The position numbers and the translations under genes are program-made. A stretch of 64,000 nt of DNA, from NCBI GenBank assembly GCA_001618615.1, contig LKHB01000181.1:1-64000 (forward strand), read 5' to 3'. The notes under the pieces were generated by a model. That model did no database searches. It was not told where the DNA came from and worked only from the letters and a program-made list of their open reading frames with translations. Below are positions 49,709 through 58,785 of the stretch, piece after piece (within the stretch, counting starts at the first letter, position 1; each line of letters begins with the position of its first letter). The stretch comes from Fermentibacter danicus. GTDB taxonomy: Bacteria > Fermentibacterota > Fermentibacteria > Fermentibacterales > Fermentibacteraceae.

Positions 49709-51297
49709 GATCGAGGGACGCCTCGCTCTTCGTCATGTCTCTGATCCTCGCCGCCGGATGCGCCCGCATAGTGGCTCCGTCGGGAGGCCCGGAGGACAAA
49801 TCCCCGCCTTCGGTGGTCTCGGTTTCTCCGCCTCCCTCGGCCGGGGTGCCGGAACTGGACAGAATCACGATATCATGGGACGAGAGGCTTCAGCAGAGCA
49901 CCATCGAGGCGCAGCTCTTCCCGCGTATCCCGGCCAGGATCGGCAGTTCGCAGAGATCGATTACGATCTCGCTCGAAGAGCCTCTCGGAGCCCGCACACT
50001 GCTCGTCCACATCCCGTCATCCCTCTCCGACCAGCATGGCAACGAACTGGGCGCGACGCTCGACTTCGCCTACAGCGGTCTGGACACGCTGCCTTCGGGG
50101 GTCATCAGGATATCGACGGCCAGGCAGGGCGGAACCGTGTTCGGCGCGGAGGTGCGGGTCGAAGTCACCGACGAGTCGAATGAACTCGTGCGCAGGACGA
50201 CTCCGGACTCGACAGGCATCGCTTTCGCGGGCTGGCTTCCCGGAGGCGGCTACTCCGTCCTCTGCTACGAGGATCTGGACAGGAGCATGACGTGGGAGCG
50301 CGACATGGAAGCAGGTGCCGAGACCACCCTGGTCCTTCCGGCGGCCGACACGCTCACCCTCGATATGGTTCTGACCGTCGTGGACACCGTCGGCCCCAGG
50401 CTCGTATCGGTGACTTCCCTGGACGCATTCCATCTTCAGGTGGATTTCAACGAACAGCCCGCCATCCCGGCGGCCCCCGGAGCGTCGTTCTCGCTGAGCG
50501 ACCCCTCGGGAGCCCGGATCGGGATACTCGGATGCTGGGGGTCCGGCGCCCGTGACGCCAGATCGCTGATACTGGCCACCGGGGCTCTTCCGGCCGGACT
50601 CTGCATACTCCGGACGGACGGAACCATAGAGGATCTTCTCGGCAACGCCTCCGATCCGGACTCGATCGAATTCACCGCCGTCGATTCCGTCGCGACCGAC
50701 TCTCTCAGACTGCAATCCATGTACCCGCCGCCGGGCGCGACGGAGGTGTCCGCCTCGACGATCATCGCCTTCTCCTTCTCGGACTGGGTCGATTACGATT
50801 CGCTTCTGACCAGATTCAGCCTGTCCAGGGTGCTGGACGGCTCGAAAGTCGAGGGCACGCTCACCGCCAGGGATTCGAGATCGTTCGAGTTCGCACCCCT
50901 GCACGACCTGATGGGCGAGGAGCAGTACAGAGTCGAAATCCTGTCCGGCCTCGAATCCCCTTCCGGTGACACTCTCCAGACGACGGGCTGGGCCTTCGTA
51001 GCCGCCTGGGGCGACGAACCCGGCTCGATCGAGGGAGTCGTCAGAGGGGGCGGGGCGAACATCGTGATAGGTGTAACGGCCGCCGGCTCCAGCGGCGATT
51101 CCTTTTCTTTCGGAATCCGGAGCGGTCCGTTCGTTCTCGAGGGCATCCCTGCAGGCAGGTACACCGTATCGGCCTGGACGGACAGGAACGGCAACGGCGT
51201 CTGGGATCCCGGAGAGCCCTACGGAAACTGTCCCGGGGTCGTGCTGGTGAACCCGGGCATAGCCACGACGGGGGTGGCGATTGAGATTCTCCCCTGA
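49705..51297 (+). CDS. Ig-like domain lipoprotein
   Basis: 530 residues with lipobox LAAGC (Cys near 19) and repeated bacterial Ig-like (Big_5/SbsA-type) units: PPSVVSVSPPPSAGVPELDRITISWDERL near residue 35, a repeat near 210, and SMYPPPGATEVSASTIIAFSF near 340. The C-terminus has a carboxypeptidase-regulatory-like stretch with PAGRYTVSAWTDRNGNGVWDPGEPYG. Such lipoproteins are conserved in Bacteroidetes-related groups; the role is unknown. GTG start overlaps the previous stop. Confidence 0.72.
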   Translation: MRSRDASLFVMSLILAAGCARIVAPSGGPEDKSPPSVVSVSPPPSAGVPELDRITISWDERLQQSTIEAQLFPRIPARIGSSQRSITISLEEPLGARTLLVHIPSSLSDQHGNELGATLDFAYSGLDTLPSGVIRISTARQGGTVFGAEVRVEVTDESNELVRRTTPDSTGIAFAGWLPGGGYSVLCYEDLDRSMTWERDMEAGAETTLVLPAADTLTLDMVLTVVDTVGPRLVSVTSLDAFHLQVDFNEQPAIPAAPGASFSLSDPSGARIGILGCWGSGARDARSLILATGALPAGLCILRTDGTIEDLLGNASDPDSIEFTAVDSVATDSLRLQSMYPPPGATEVSASTIIAFSFSDWVDYDSLLTRFSLSRVLDGSKVEGTLTARDSRSFEFAPLHDLMGEEQYRVEILSGLESPSGDTLQTTGWAFVAAWGDEPGSIEGVVRGGGANIVIGVTAAGSSGDSFSFGIRSGPFVLEGIPAGRYTVSAWTDRNGNGVWDPGEPYGNCPGVVLVNPGIATTGVAIEILP

Positions 51298-52093
51298 GGA
51301 AGCCATCGACAGAGGCCTCTGCACGAGCTGCGGGAGGTGCTCCGCCGTCTGTCCCTCGGGCGCGGCGTCCGGCGGCGCCGGAGTTCCTCCGGCCTTCGAT
51401 CTCCGCAGGTGCATCTCCTGTGGACACTGCTCCGCCTTCTGCCCCGTGGACGCCTTCCATTCCGGAAGCCTGCCGGGATCTTCCGCCGCATGCGGCATCG
51501 ATCCGCTGCTTGAGCTCTATTCCGGCAGGAGATCGGTGAGGGTGTTCGCGCCGGTGGAGGTGACGGAGGCCGAAAGGGCGAAGATGCTGTCCGTGATCGG
51601 CTACTGCCCCACGGGCGTCAACAGGTGCGGGATCGTCGTGCGCGCGTTCGGAGGGGCGGAGGCCGGGTCACTCCACGAGAGCGTCAGAAGGGCGCTGCGG
51701 CCGTTCTGGAAGATCGGCCCGCTCCGGCTGATCGGAGCCGTCTCCGGGTATGGGGCGGTTCTGCGGCGCTTCATGAAAGGGGAGGACCTGATATTCAGGC
51801 AGGCTCCGCTGGTGCTTTTCTTCTTCACCCCGCGGAGGAACCCCACTTCGGCGGAAGACGGCGTGATAGCCGCGTCCATGGTCATGACGGCCGCGTGCTC
51901 CATGGGGTTCGGCTCCTTCTGGAACGGGGTGGCCAGGATCCTCTACCACATCACGCCTTCGTGGAGAAGGCTGGCCGGGGCGCCCCGTGGGTCCAGACTC
52001 TGCGCCGTGCTGTGCCTGGGCAGACCCGCCTTCGAGTCCAGACCGCTGCCGCCGAGAGAGTGGACGCTTCTGGACGGAAGCGGAAGGCCGTAA
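51281..52093 (+). CDS. Nitroreductase with N-terminal double [4Fe-4S] ferredoxin domain
   Basis: 270 residues. Two ferredoxin motifs CTSCGRCSAVCP and CISCGHCSAFCP occupy residues about 14-57, followed by a nitroreductase flavin domain starting at the typical SGRRSVRVFAPVEV and including RQAPLVLFFFTPRR and the AASMVMTAACSMGFGSFW stretch. Electrons would run from the clusters to FMN. Substrate unknown; such fusions are typical of anaerobes. TTG 51281 lies inside the preceding gene by 17 bases, so start is moderately sure. Confidence 0.85.
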   Translation: MRFSPEEAIDRGLCTSCGRCSAVCPSGAASGGAGVPPAFDLRRCISCGHCSAFCPVDAFHSGSLPGSSAACGIDPLLELYSGRRSVRVFAPVEVTEAERAKMLSVIGYCPTGVNRCGIVVRAFGGAEAGSLHESVRRALRPFWKIGPLRLIGAVSGYGAVLRRFMKGEDLIFRQAPLVLFFFTPRRNPTSAEDGVIAASMVMTAACSMGFGSFWNGVARILYHITPSWRRLAGAPRGSRLCAVLCLGRPAFESRPLPPREWTLLDGSGRP

Positions 52094-52102
52094 CCGGCCG
52101 GA

Positions 52103-53041
52103 CTAGTCGAGGGGCACCGCTGAGAAGGGCATGGGGGAGTGGAGATCCTCGCGCCACGTCTCGGGACGGTAGAACCCCCGGTGTCCCAGCAGCCTCGTTA
52201 CAGAAGAGAGAGCCATGTCCATCCGGCTTATCCTGAGCCGGCCCGACGCGCTCCGGAGCGAGCCCAGATCGGCCAGCGCTCCGTCCACGACGAAACCGAG
52301 CCCGGCCGAGGGGATGCCCTCGAATGAGATCGTGGAGAGTCTCTCATCGACACGGGCGCCCTCGGGAATCATTCCTCCAGGCCAGGCTGCGGCGTACATC
52401 CCTCCGAGCCGTATGCCCACATACTTCTTCACCGCCTCCTGAGCCCCGGTGAGGGCGGGCCCCCAGGAGTCGGCGCCCATCCCCATGAAGCTGCGGTGCC
52501 TGGCCGAGTGGTTCCCGATGCAGTATCCGCGGTCGAGCAGGAAATTGAACTTCTGTTCGATGTATTCCTGCTGTCCGAAGGGGATCTTGTCGAAGGATAT
52601 GAAGAACACGGCGCCACGTCCGAAGTCGGGGTGCGAGTCGCAGAACTCCTCCAGGATGCCTACCGCGCACCGGGGGTCGATCTCGAGAGAGCCGTCCGGT
52701 CTCCTCAGATAATTGAACTGGCTCTGCCATCCGTCGTCGAACGTGATCATGACCGGACTCCTCCCCGCGGGGAGTCTGACGAGGCCGTTCGACAAATCTT
52801 CGGGCGTGATCAGGAAGAAGCCTTCGCTCTCGAGCTGCTCGAGGTCGTTCCTGAATCGCCGTGCGCTCACCGAAAGCTCCCCGCCGGTGTCGATCGAATG
52901 GTAGCAGAGAACGGGGAACCTGTCGGATCCCTCGGGGAGCGGAGGAGGAGGAGGCGTATCCGGCGGTTCGCACGAATAGACCCCGGGCGGCGTCCCCGCC
53001 AGAGCGGCCAGTGCGGCCAGCAGGCATGCGAACGAGGTCAC
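52103..53041 (-). CDS. Polysaccharide deacetylase family protein
   Basis: 312 residues, secreted. NodB-type motifs: MITFDDGWQSQFNYL (TFDDG, catalytic and metal Asp) near residue 97 and GNHSARHRSFMG (H-S-x2-H metal site) near 175. Proline-rich stretch PPDTPPPPPLPEG follows the signal. It would remove acetyl groups from cell-surface glycans or peptidoglycan. Start GTG 53041 overlaps the stop of the upstream lipoprotein (GTGA). Confidence 0.83.
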   Translation of the reverse strand: MTSFACLLAALAALAGTPPGVYSCEPPDTPPPPPLPEGSDRFPVLCYHSIDTGGELSVSARRFRNDLEQLESEGFFLITPEDLSNGLVRLPAGRSPVMITFDDGWQSQFNYLRRPDGSLEIDPRCAVGILEEFCDSHPDFGRGAVFFISFDKIPFGQQEYIEQKFNFLLDRGYCIGNHSARHRSFMGMGADSWGPALTGAQEAVKKYVGIRLGGMYAAAWPGGMIPEGARVDERLSTISFEGIPSAGLGFVVDGALADLGSLRSASGRLRISRMDMALSSVTRLLGHRGFYRPETWREDLHSPMPFSAVPLD

Positions 53042-53751
53042 GGCCGGCTCAGGGGGACTACCGTGAAACGGTCGAGCACGGCGCTGGTCCATGCGTCCAC
53101 GAAGACACCGGTCTGTCCCATGACCGGGACGGTGGTCCGGACGACCTGCAGGAGCTGTCCGTTCACGGAGAAATCGACATAGTTGCCATGTATCTCGGCG
53201 GTCAGGACGACCCGTTCCGGATCGAACGGAAGCAGCCTGCTCGATTCGAACGGATCGAGACCCATAACGGGAGTCCAGAGGCCGCCCAGACATCTCTGCA
53301 CGGTGTACTGGCCTCGGGAGTTGACACCGGCCATCAGAAAGGTGTCGTAGTCCTCGGCCCTGAGTATCAGCCCCAGTACGGAGTGGGGCCTGGAGCGGTC
53401 CACCTCGAACACCGCCTCCACCAATCCGTCCCTGAGGAGCGAGGCCGTCGACAGCAGGACTGCGGCATCGTGCGAGGCGGAATTGTCGATGTGCAACCCG
53501 CCGTGATAGATCTCGAAACGGCAGCCGGGTCCGAACGGCGCATCGAGGATGTTGTCGAAGGTGCAGTTGAGAAGTGTATCCTCCGCGGTCGGCGGTGTCG
53601 CGGCGGGGGAGGAGTCGGACGAGGAAGACTCGCGCCCGACGAGCGGACCTGCGAAAAAGCCCGCAGTCTGCGGAGAACCGCAGGATGCGAGCAGGACAAC
53701 CAGGGGGAGGGAGGCGAGGATGACGGCAGGGGGCTTGTCGAAGAGTCGCAT
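53038..53751 (-). CDS. Lipoprotein with LamG/concanavalin-like domain
   Basis: 237 residues. Lipobox LLASC (Cys near 24), Ser/Pro-rich linker, then a beta-sandwich resembling LamG/DUF1080 carbohydrate-related domains: HSVLGLILRAEDYDTFLMAGVNSRGQYTVQRC and VVLTAEIHGNYVDFSVNGQLLQVVRTT. It is translationally coupled with the deacetylase and may bind the same glycan. ATG 53751 has AAAGG five bases upstream. It is divergent from, and overlaps, the adaptor-like gene. Confidence 0.65.
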   Translation of the reverse strand: MRLFDKPPAVILASLPLVVLLASCGSPQTAGFFAGPLVGRESSSSDSSPAATPPTAEDTLLNCTFDNILDAPFGPGCRFEIYHGGLHIDNSASHDAAVLLSTASLLRDGLVEAVFEVDRSRPHSVLGLILRAEDYDTFLMAGVNSRGQYTVQRCLGGLWTPVMGLDPFESSRLLPFDPERVVLTAEIHGNYVDFSVNGQLLQVVRTTVPVMGQTGVFVDAWTSAVLDRFTVVPLSRP

Positions 53752-54619
53752 CGAAACCTTTCCCCGCCATTCCGGGCGGTCTGGATGGATCAGGCGCGAA
53801 GTTAAGACACTCATCCTCACCTGTCCAGTACTTCTTGCAGCCGCCTGCGGCGGCGGGGGCGGCGATCCCGATCCGGTGACACCGGAAAACATAACTGAAT
53901 CCTCTATCCAGCCGGGCGCTCCGGCCGTGTTCATGGTGAGCGCCGCGCCGCCGGACACGATGCCTCTATTCTGGAGCGTTCCAGGTCCCGTCGGCGAGGT
54001 CAGGCCACGGGTTTCGCCCGGCGACGAGGTCGAGGCCGGCGACACCCTGGCCACCGGCAGGGACTCCATGTCGATGATGGAGCTCGAACGCTCGCGGATG
54101 GCCCTTGCCATTGCACAGGCCCGTTTCGACGTCTCGCCGGGCGACACCTCCCTCGCCGTGATCCTTGCGGAAGAGTCAGCCAGGTGCGCCGCGCTGGATT
54201 CCGCATCGCGCCTGGTCCTCACGGCCCCCGTGGCCGGCCTGGTCGTCTCCGTCCCACGGCCGGTCCCGGGCGGGCCTGTGGTTCTGATCCTGACCGGGAT
54301 CGACAGCCTTGTCGCCCTGACGCCGCCGCCGGGCGCCGGAATGCTGAGATGGCCGGAATCGGCCGGTCCGCTCCGGCTCGTGGAAATCGGCGACGGTTGC
54401 GCCATATATTCCGGCCTGCCGACGGACAGCCTGTTCGCCTTCCCGGGATCGTTCTCCGTCCCCAGGCAGGCGCTGAGGACTTCCGGGCTCGAGAGCTATC
54501 TGGTGCTGGAGGATGGTGACAGCCTCGCAATCGAGGTGCTCTGCACGACGGGTTCGACTCTGACGGTCACCGGGGCTCTCCCGGCGGATTCGCGAATACG
54601 GGTCTGGGCCGGTCCGTGA
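53720..54619 (+). CDS. Membrane-fusion-protein-like lipoprotein (start uncertain)
   Basis: Mature part about 260 residues: lipobox LLAAAC, then a biotinyl-lipoyl-like hairpin (VGEVRPRVSPGDEVEAGDTL), a short helical hairpin, the second lipoyl half (RLVLTAPVAGLVVSV) and beta-barrel-type strands, as in RND/ABC adaptors. No transporter is nearby. The lipoprotein signal is preceded in frame only by ATG 53720 or TTG 53735, giving an unusually long n-region. A short ATG frame at 53785 (five codons, one base out of frame) would give a normal signal if a base were skipped. Start is therefore doubtful. Confidence 0.6.
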   Translation: MTAGGLSKSRIETFPRHSGRSGWIRREVKTLILTCPVLLAAACGGGGGDPDPVTPENITESSIQPGAPAVFMVSAAPPDTMPLFWSVPGPVGEVRPRVSPGDEVEAGDTLATGRDSMSMMELERSRMALAIAQARFDVSPGDTSLAVILAEESARCAALDSASRLVLTAPVAGLVVSVPRPVPGGPVVLILTGIDSLVALTPPPGAGMLRWPESAGPLRLVEIGDGCAIYSGLPTDSLFAFPGSFSVPRQALRTSGLESYLVLEDGDSLAIEVLCTTGSTLTVTGALPADSRIRVWAGP

Positions 54620-54654
54620 CCGGTGCAGGCTGCTGACTGAGGGGGAGGTGTTTC

Positions 54655-55908
54655 ATGCGTTCTGACCGCGGCGGATTCTCCCTGGAGGCGGGTTTCGACT
54701 TCCCCGGGATTTCCCGGCAGGCGCTGGAAGCGTTCGGCGAATGGAGGAGGGCCGGCAGGCTGGGCTTCATGCAACTGCCCTTCGAAAGGGAATATGAGGC
54801 CATGTGTCTCGAAACGGCGAAGTCCTTCGACGGGCTGGTCGACGACGTGGTGCTGGATGGAATAGGCGGCTCGGCCCTCGGCGCCAGATGTCTGCTGTCC
54901 GCCCTCGCCGCCGGGCCGGACGCCCGCCCGGGGATCCATGTGATCGATTCGCCCGACCCTTTCACTGTCTCCCGCATCAAGGAGTCCTGCGATCCCGCGA
55001 GGACGCTCCTGCTCGTGATCACGAAGTCGGGTTCCACCGCCGAGACCATGTCGCTGTTCCTGTCCTTCCACGACTGGCTGCCGGAGGATCTCCGTGATTC
55101 GAGGATCGTCACCGTCACCGATCCCGCCAGGGGAGACCTCAGGCGGCTCTCGACGGACAGAGGCTGGCCTTCGCTTCCGGTACCCCCTTCGGTCGGAGGC
55201 AGATACAGCGTCCTGTCCCCGGTCGGGCTTCTTCCCGCGGCTCTGGCCGGCATCGATACCTCCGCTCTGCTGGACGGAGCCGCCTCCAGCGTGGAGGACT
55301 TCGACTCGGACGCTCCAGGAAGCCTTGCCGGAAGGCTTGCGGCGTGCTGGCTGTCGCACTTCGTCACCCATCCGGTGCACGTCTTCTTCGTTTACTGCGA
55401 CAGGCTTTACGACACCGCGCTATGGTTCTCCCAGCTCTGGGCGGAGAGCCTCGGGAAAACCTCTCCCGACGGATCGGGAGGCATCGGGCAGACTCCGCTG
55501 GCCTGCCGGGGGCCGGCCGATCAGCATTCGCTCGTCCAGCTCTTCATGGAGGGCCCGTCCGACAAGTTCTTCACCTTCCTCGAGGTGGGCGGGCCATCGG
55601 AGCCACTTCCCGGCGGCTTCCAGGGATATCCATCGATAGAGTGGCTGGAGGGGAGGACCCTGAGCGAGCTCCGGTCGGCTGAGGCTTTCGCGACCGCATC
55701 CGCCCTGGAGGAGAAGGGCCTGCCGGTTTGCAGACTCTCGATCGACCGTTCCCCGGACGCCTTCGACATGGGCAGGCTGCTCTGCACGATCGAGATCGCC
55801 ACGGTTCTCACGGGACTCTCACTGGGCATCGATCCACTGGACCAGCCCGGGGTTGAGCGTGGCAAATATTTGACGTTCAAGCAAATGGGCAGGCCGGGCT
55901 GGAATTGA
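54655..55908 (+). CDS. pgi: Glucose-6-phosphate isomerase
   Basis: 417 residues of the SIS-fold PGI family, shorter than the 550-residue enterobacterial form and like that of many thermophiles and Firmicutes. DGIGGSALGARCLLSAL, ITKSGSTAETMSLFL, the catalytic-Glu block AESLGKTSPDG, the His in QHSLVQLFMEG, and the C-terminal Lys in ERGKYLTFKQM are present. It interconverts glucose-6-P and fructose-6-P in glycolysis and glycogen metabolism. ATG follows GGGGGAGG. Confidence 0.94.
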   Translation: MRSDRGGFSLEAGFDFPGISRQALEAFGEWRRAGRLGFMQLPFEREYEAMCLETAKSFDGLVDDVVLDGIGGSALGARCLLSALAAGPDARPGIHVIDSPDPFTVSRIKESCDPARTLLLVITKSGSTAETMSLFLSFHDWLPEDLRDSRIVTVTDPARGDLRRLSTDRGWPSLPVPPSVGGRYSVLSPVGLLPAALAGIDTSALLDGAASSVEDFDSDAPGSLAGRLAACWLSHFVTHPVHVFFVYCDRLYDTALWFSQLWAESLGKTSPDGSGGIGQTPLACRGPADQHSLVQLFMEGPSDKFFTFLEVGGPSEPLPGGFQGYPSIEWLEGRTLSELRSAEAFATASALEEKGLPVCRLSIDRSPDAFDMGRLLCTIEIATVLTGLSLGIDPLDQPGVERGKYLTFKQMGRPGWN

Positions 55909-57170
55909 CCACGATCCCGCTCCTCCTGGCGGCGCTGGCCTCCTTCGAGCCTTCCCCGATCGACCTGCTCGAGACGGAACTCCTCCTGGAATGGTCCGAA
56001 CTCCCGTTCATGGCTGCGGACGATTCGAGGATTCTCATCGACGGCCACCCTCGAATGCTGCTCCCGGGCGGTGTCCCTCTCCCCGCCTGGGGCTCCTTCG
56101 AATCGGTTTCCGTCAGGAGTCCTCTGGAAGCCGGCGTATGGGGGGGCGGAGGATGGACGATGGAGTTCGCCGTGCCGGAGATTCCCGACAGCAGCTACAG
56201 GAGCATGGCCGGCCTGATGGAGAGCACAGTCGGAAGGAACAGGTATGCCGGACTCCTCCAGAGGCCTCTCCCGATGGGGCTGGGGTTCGGAGCAGCCCTC
56301 GGGCGGGAGGACACGCTCTCTACACAGCTCCTGAGCCTCGTCCGTAAGCCGTTTTCACTCGACGGATTCCTGTGGCAGGGCTCGGGCATCCCCGACGGAT
56401 ACGCCGCCCGTGCCTCGTTCGCCCCCGGCAGGCCCGATCTCGAAGTATCCTGCGGCATCGTTTCGCCTTCCGGGGGCGTCACTTACGCCGAACCATCGCT
56501 CTCCGCCGCCTTCGGCAGCGGCAGTCTCCGCATGGAGGCCGCAGCCGGAGCTTCCGCATGGGATTCGATAGCTCATGTCGAGGCTCATCTGAAGGCCTCG
56601 GCCGGATTCGGGGGGACGATCCTGGTGGCGAGAGGGGATCTGTCCGGCGATCCCGATGACGCGGAAGCCGTTGGCATGGCGGGAGTCCTGCAGACGATAC
56701 CCTCGGGACCGGTTCTGGGCGTGGCCCTCACCGGCGCGGGGGAATCCGGGGGCGGATTGCTCGCCACGGCCTCATGGGGTCCGGTCGGAGCAGAAGCGTA
56801 CTACCGGGACGGCGCCTTCACCTCGGGAATCCACCTGAGATGGCCCTCCTGGCTATCGGCCTCGGCCTTCCGGTCGGACAGCCTGCTGCGTGCCGCGATG
56901 ACGGTATTCCCCGGGTTCGCCTACGGCAGGAACGGCAGGATCAACATCGGTGGAAGAATGACGGCCACGCGCACCGGAGAGGACGATCCGACGGAGGAGA
57001 TCCGCGCCGACTTCTGCACCGCGTTTTCGCTCGGAGGGTTCTCGCTCGTTGGAGCAGTGGAGGACATATTCGACGACGGAGACCGGAGGATTGCCTATGG
57101 CATCGTCTGGAGGTTCTCCGATCCGCCTGCATGGCGGCCCGCCGATCCCGGGGAGGAGCGAGGAAGATGA
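55905..57170 (+). CDS. Predicted outer-membrane beta-barrel-like protein, unknown
   Basis: 421 residues. A short N-terminal hydrophobic segment, a globular part, then many amphipathic strands alternating Gly/Ala with polar residues (from about residue 110 on: LGFGAALGREDTLSTQL, LRMEAAAGASAW, GTILVARGDLSG), finishing with FSLVGAVEDIFDDGDRRIAYGIVWRF. No known family recognised. TTG start overlaps the pgi stop (TTGA); the ATG of purN overlaps its own stop. Location in the outer membrane is inferred from strand pattern only. Confidence 0.55.
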   Translation: MTTIPLLLAALASFEPSPIDLLETELLLEWSELPFMAADDSRILIDGHPRMLLPGGVPLPAWGSFESVSVRSPLEAGVWGGGGWTMEFAVPEIPDSSYRSMAGLMESTVGRNRYAGLLQRPLPMGLGFGAALGREDTLSTQLLSLVRKPFSLDGFLWQGSGIPDGYAARASFAPGRPDLEVSCGIVSPSGGVTYAEPSLSAAFGSGSLRMEAAAGASAWDSIAHVEAHLKASAGFGGTILVARGDLSGDPDDAEAVGMAGVLQTIPSGPVLGVALTGAGESGGGLLATASWGPVGAEAYYRDGAFTSGIHLRWPSWLSASAFRSDSLLRAAMTVFPGFAYGRNGRINIGGRMTATRTGEDDPTEEIRADFCTAFSLGGFSLVGAVEDIFDDGDRRIAYGIVWRFSDPPAWRPADPGEERGR

Positions 57171-57808
57171 GCGGCAGAAGGATAGCGGTGCTGGCCTCCG
57201 GAAGGGGCAGCAACTTCGAGGCTCTCTGCACCGCCGACCTGGGAGACGCATCGGTGGTGCTGCTCGCCACAGACAACCCGAAGGCGGAGGCATTGATAAA
57301 GGCGAAGCGTCTCGGGATAGAGAAGGCGGTTTTCGATCCGGGGGCCGCACGCGGTGCATCCCCGGCCGGAATGGAGGCTTCCATCGCGGCTCTTCTCGAG
57401 GACAGGGGGATCGATCTGGTCTGTCTGGCCGGCTTCATGAGGATATTGAAGGGGCCTCTCCTGGACAGGTTCGAGGGCAGGATACTGAACATCCATCCAT
57501 CCCTGCTGCCCTCGTTCCCCGGGCTGGATGCACAGGCCAGGGCTCTCGAGTACGGCGTGAGGATCACCGGCTGCACCGTTCATTACGTGGACGCCGGTAC
57601 GGATACCGGCCCGGTCGTGCTCCAGGCGGCCGTCCCGGTACTCGGGACCGATACGGTGGAGTCGCTCTCCCGCCGCATACTCAGGGAGGAACACCGGATA
57701 TACCCGCTTGCAGTCCGGCTCCACTGCGAGGGGAGCATCCGCCTCGACGGGAGGACCGTCCATTTCCACGGGACGGACGGTATTCCAGGCCCGCTCGCTT
57801 CGTTATGA
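57167..57808 (+). CDS. purN: Phosphoribosylglycinamide formyltransferase
   Basis: 213 residues, makes FGAR in purine synthesis with 10-formyl-THF. VLASGRGSNFEAL binds the ribonucleotide; LAGFMRIL, ILNIHPSLLPSFPGLDAQARALEYGVRITGCTVHYVDAGTDTGPVVLQ carries the catalytic Asn-His-Asp set. The length matches PurN. ATG 57167 overlaps the previous stop. No other pur gene in the window. Confidence 0.95.
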   Translation: MSGRRIAVLASGRGSNFEALCTADLGDASVVLLATDNPKAEALIKAKRLGIEKAVFDPGAARGASPAGMEASIAALLEDRGIDLVCLAGFMRILKGPLLDRFEGRILNIHPSLLPSFPGLDAQARALEYGVRITGCTVHYVDAGTDTGPVVLQAAVPVLGTDTVESLSRRILREEHRIYPLAVRLHCEGSIRLDGRTVHFHGTDGIPGPLASL

Positions 57809-57844
57809 TACTCTGTTGCGAAAACATGGTCCGGAGGTAGCCCG

Positions 57845-58774
57845 ATGCTCGTCTGGAGCCTTGCATGGCTCATGGTTTTCTCGACGTCGTCCGATCCCGA
57901 TCCGGGACCGGCCGGGATTCCGCTTTCAGTCGGAGACGCGCGGCTGCACCCCTCGAGGATGTCCCTCTCCTGCTACCCTGGCGAAACCCTCTCCCTGTCC
58001 ACCCCGGACAGTTGCTCCTGGGCGTTTTCCGGAGGCGAGCCCGCTTCCTGTTCCGGTACCTCCGCCTCCTGGACGGCTCCCAGGAGACACGGCGTGGTCA
58101 GGCTCTCCCTGTCTTCGCGGGATGCGGTTCAGGAATACGCCCTGATCATCCTTGTCGATGCGTCCAGATGGAGGACCACGACCCTGAACTCATATCCGAT
58201 CGGCCTCTATGGCGACGGAAACTCGAGGCGCGACAATCCGGCCGCCTTCATCGAGATGCGTCAGGCCGACGCCGGCGTCAGGCTCTCAAGCCATTTCACC
58301 CTGGGCGAGTTCCTCGGCCACACGGAAGGCTGTTATCCGCAATACCTCGCACTGGATCTGAGGCTGGTCGACAAGCTCGAAACACTGCTCTCCTCTCTCG
58401 GGGAGTCGTACCCCGAACCGCTCGACATCCACGTGTTCAGCGGATTCAGGTCTCCGGAATACAACAGCTCCATCGGCAACGAGACGGACTTCAGCGCCCA
58501 TCTCTACGGCACCGCAGCGGACATCTGGGTAGAGAGCTTTCCGCCCAACAACCTGATGGACGACGTGGACAGGAACAAGAGGATCGACATAGGCGACGGG
58601 AGCTTCATAGTCGATCTGACCAGGCGGATCGAGGCCTCCGGTTCCGTTCCCGTCGGCGGGGCGTCGGCCTACAGATGGACTCCGCAACACGGTCCGTTCG
58701 TACACATCGACGTCCGGGGAAGGCCCGCGAGCTGGCAGACCCAGCTCAACCTCGTCCCGGATCCGGTCATCTAG
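57845..58774 (+). CDS. Peptidase M15-type D,D- or L,D-carboxypeptidase-like protein
   Basis: 309 residues, secreted. After a signal and an Ig-like beta part (about 20-110) comes an M15_3 domain: LSSHFTLGEFLGH, VFSGFRSPEYNSSIG, SAHLYGTAADIWV (His and Asp zinc ligands) and HGPFVHIDVRG (third ligand). It probably trims peptidoglycan peptides. Directly followed by an L,D-transpeptidase. ATG has GGAGGT upstream. Confidence 0.82.
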   Translation: MLVWSLAWLMVFSTSSDPDPGPAGIPLSVGDARLHPSRMSLSCYPGETLSLSTPDSCSWAFSGGEPASCSGTSASWTAPRRHGVVRLSLSSRDAVQEYALIILVDASRWRTTTLNSYPIGLYGDGNSRRDNPAAFIEMRQADAGVRLSSHFTLGEFLGHTEGCYPQYLALDLRLVDKLETLLSSLGESYPEPLDIHVFSGFRSPEYNSSIGNETDFSAHLYGTAADIWVESFPPNNLMDDVDRNKRIDIGDGSFIVDLTRRIEASGSVPVGGASAYRWTPQHGPFVHIDVRGRPASWQTQLNLVPDPVI

Positions 58775-58785
58775 GAAGGAACCCC

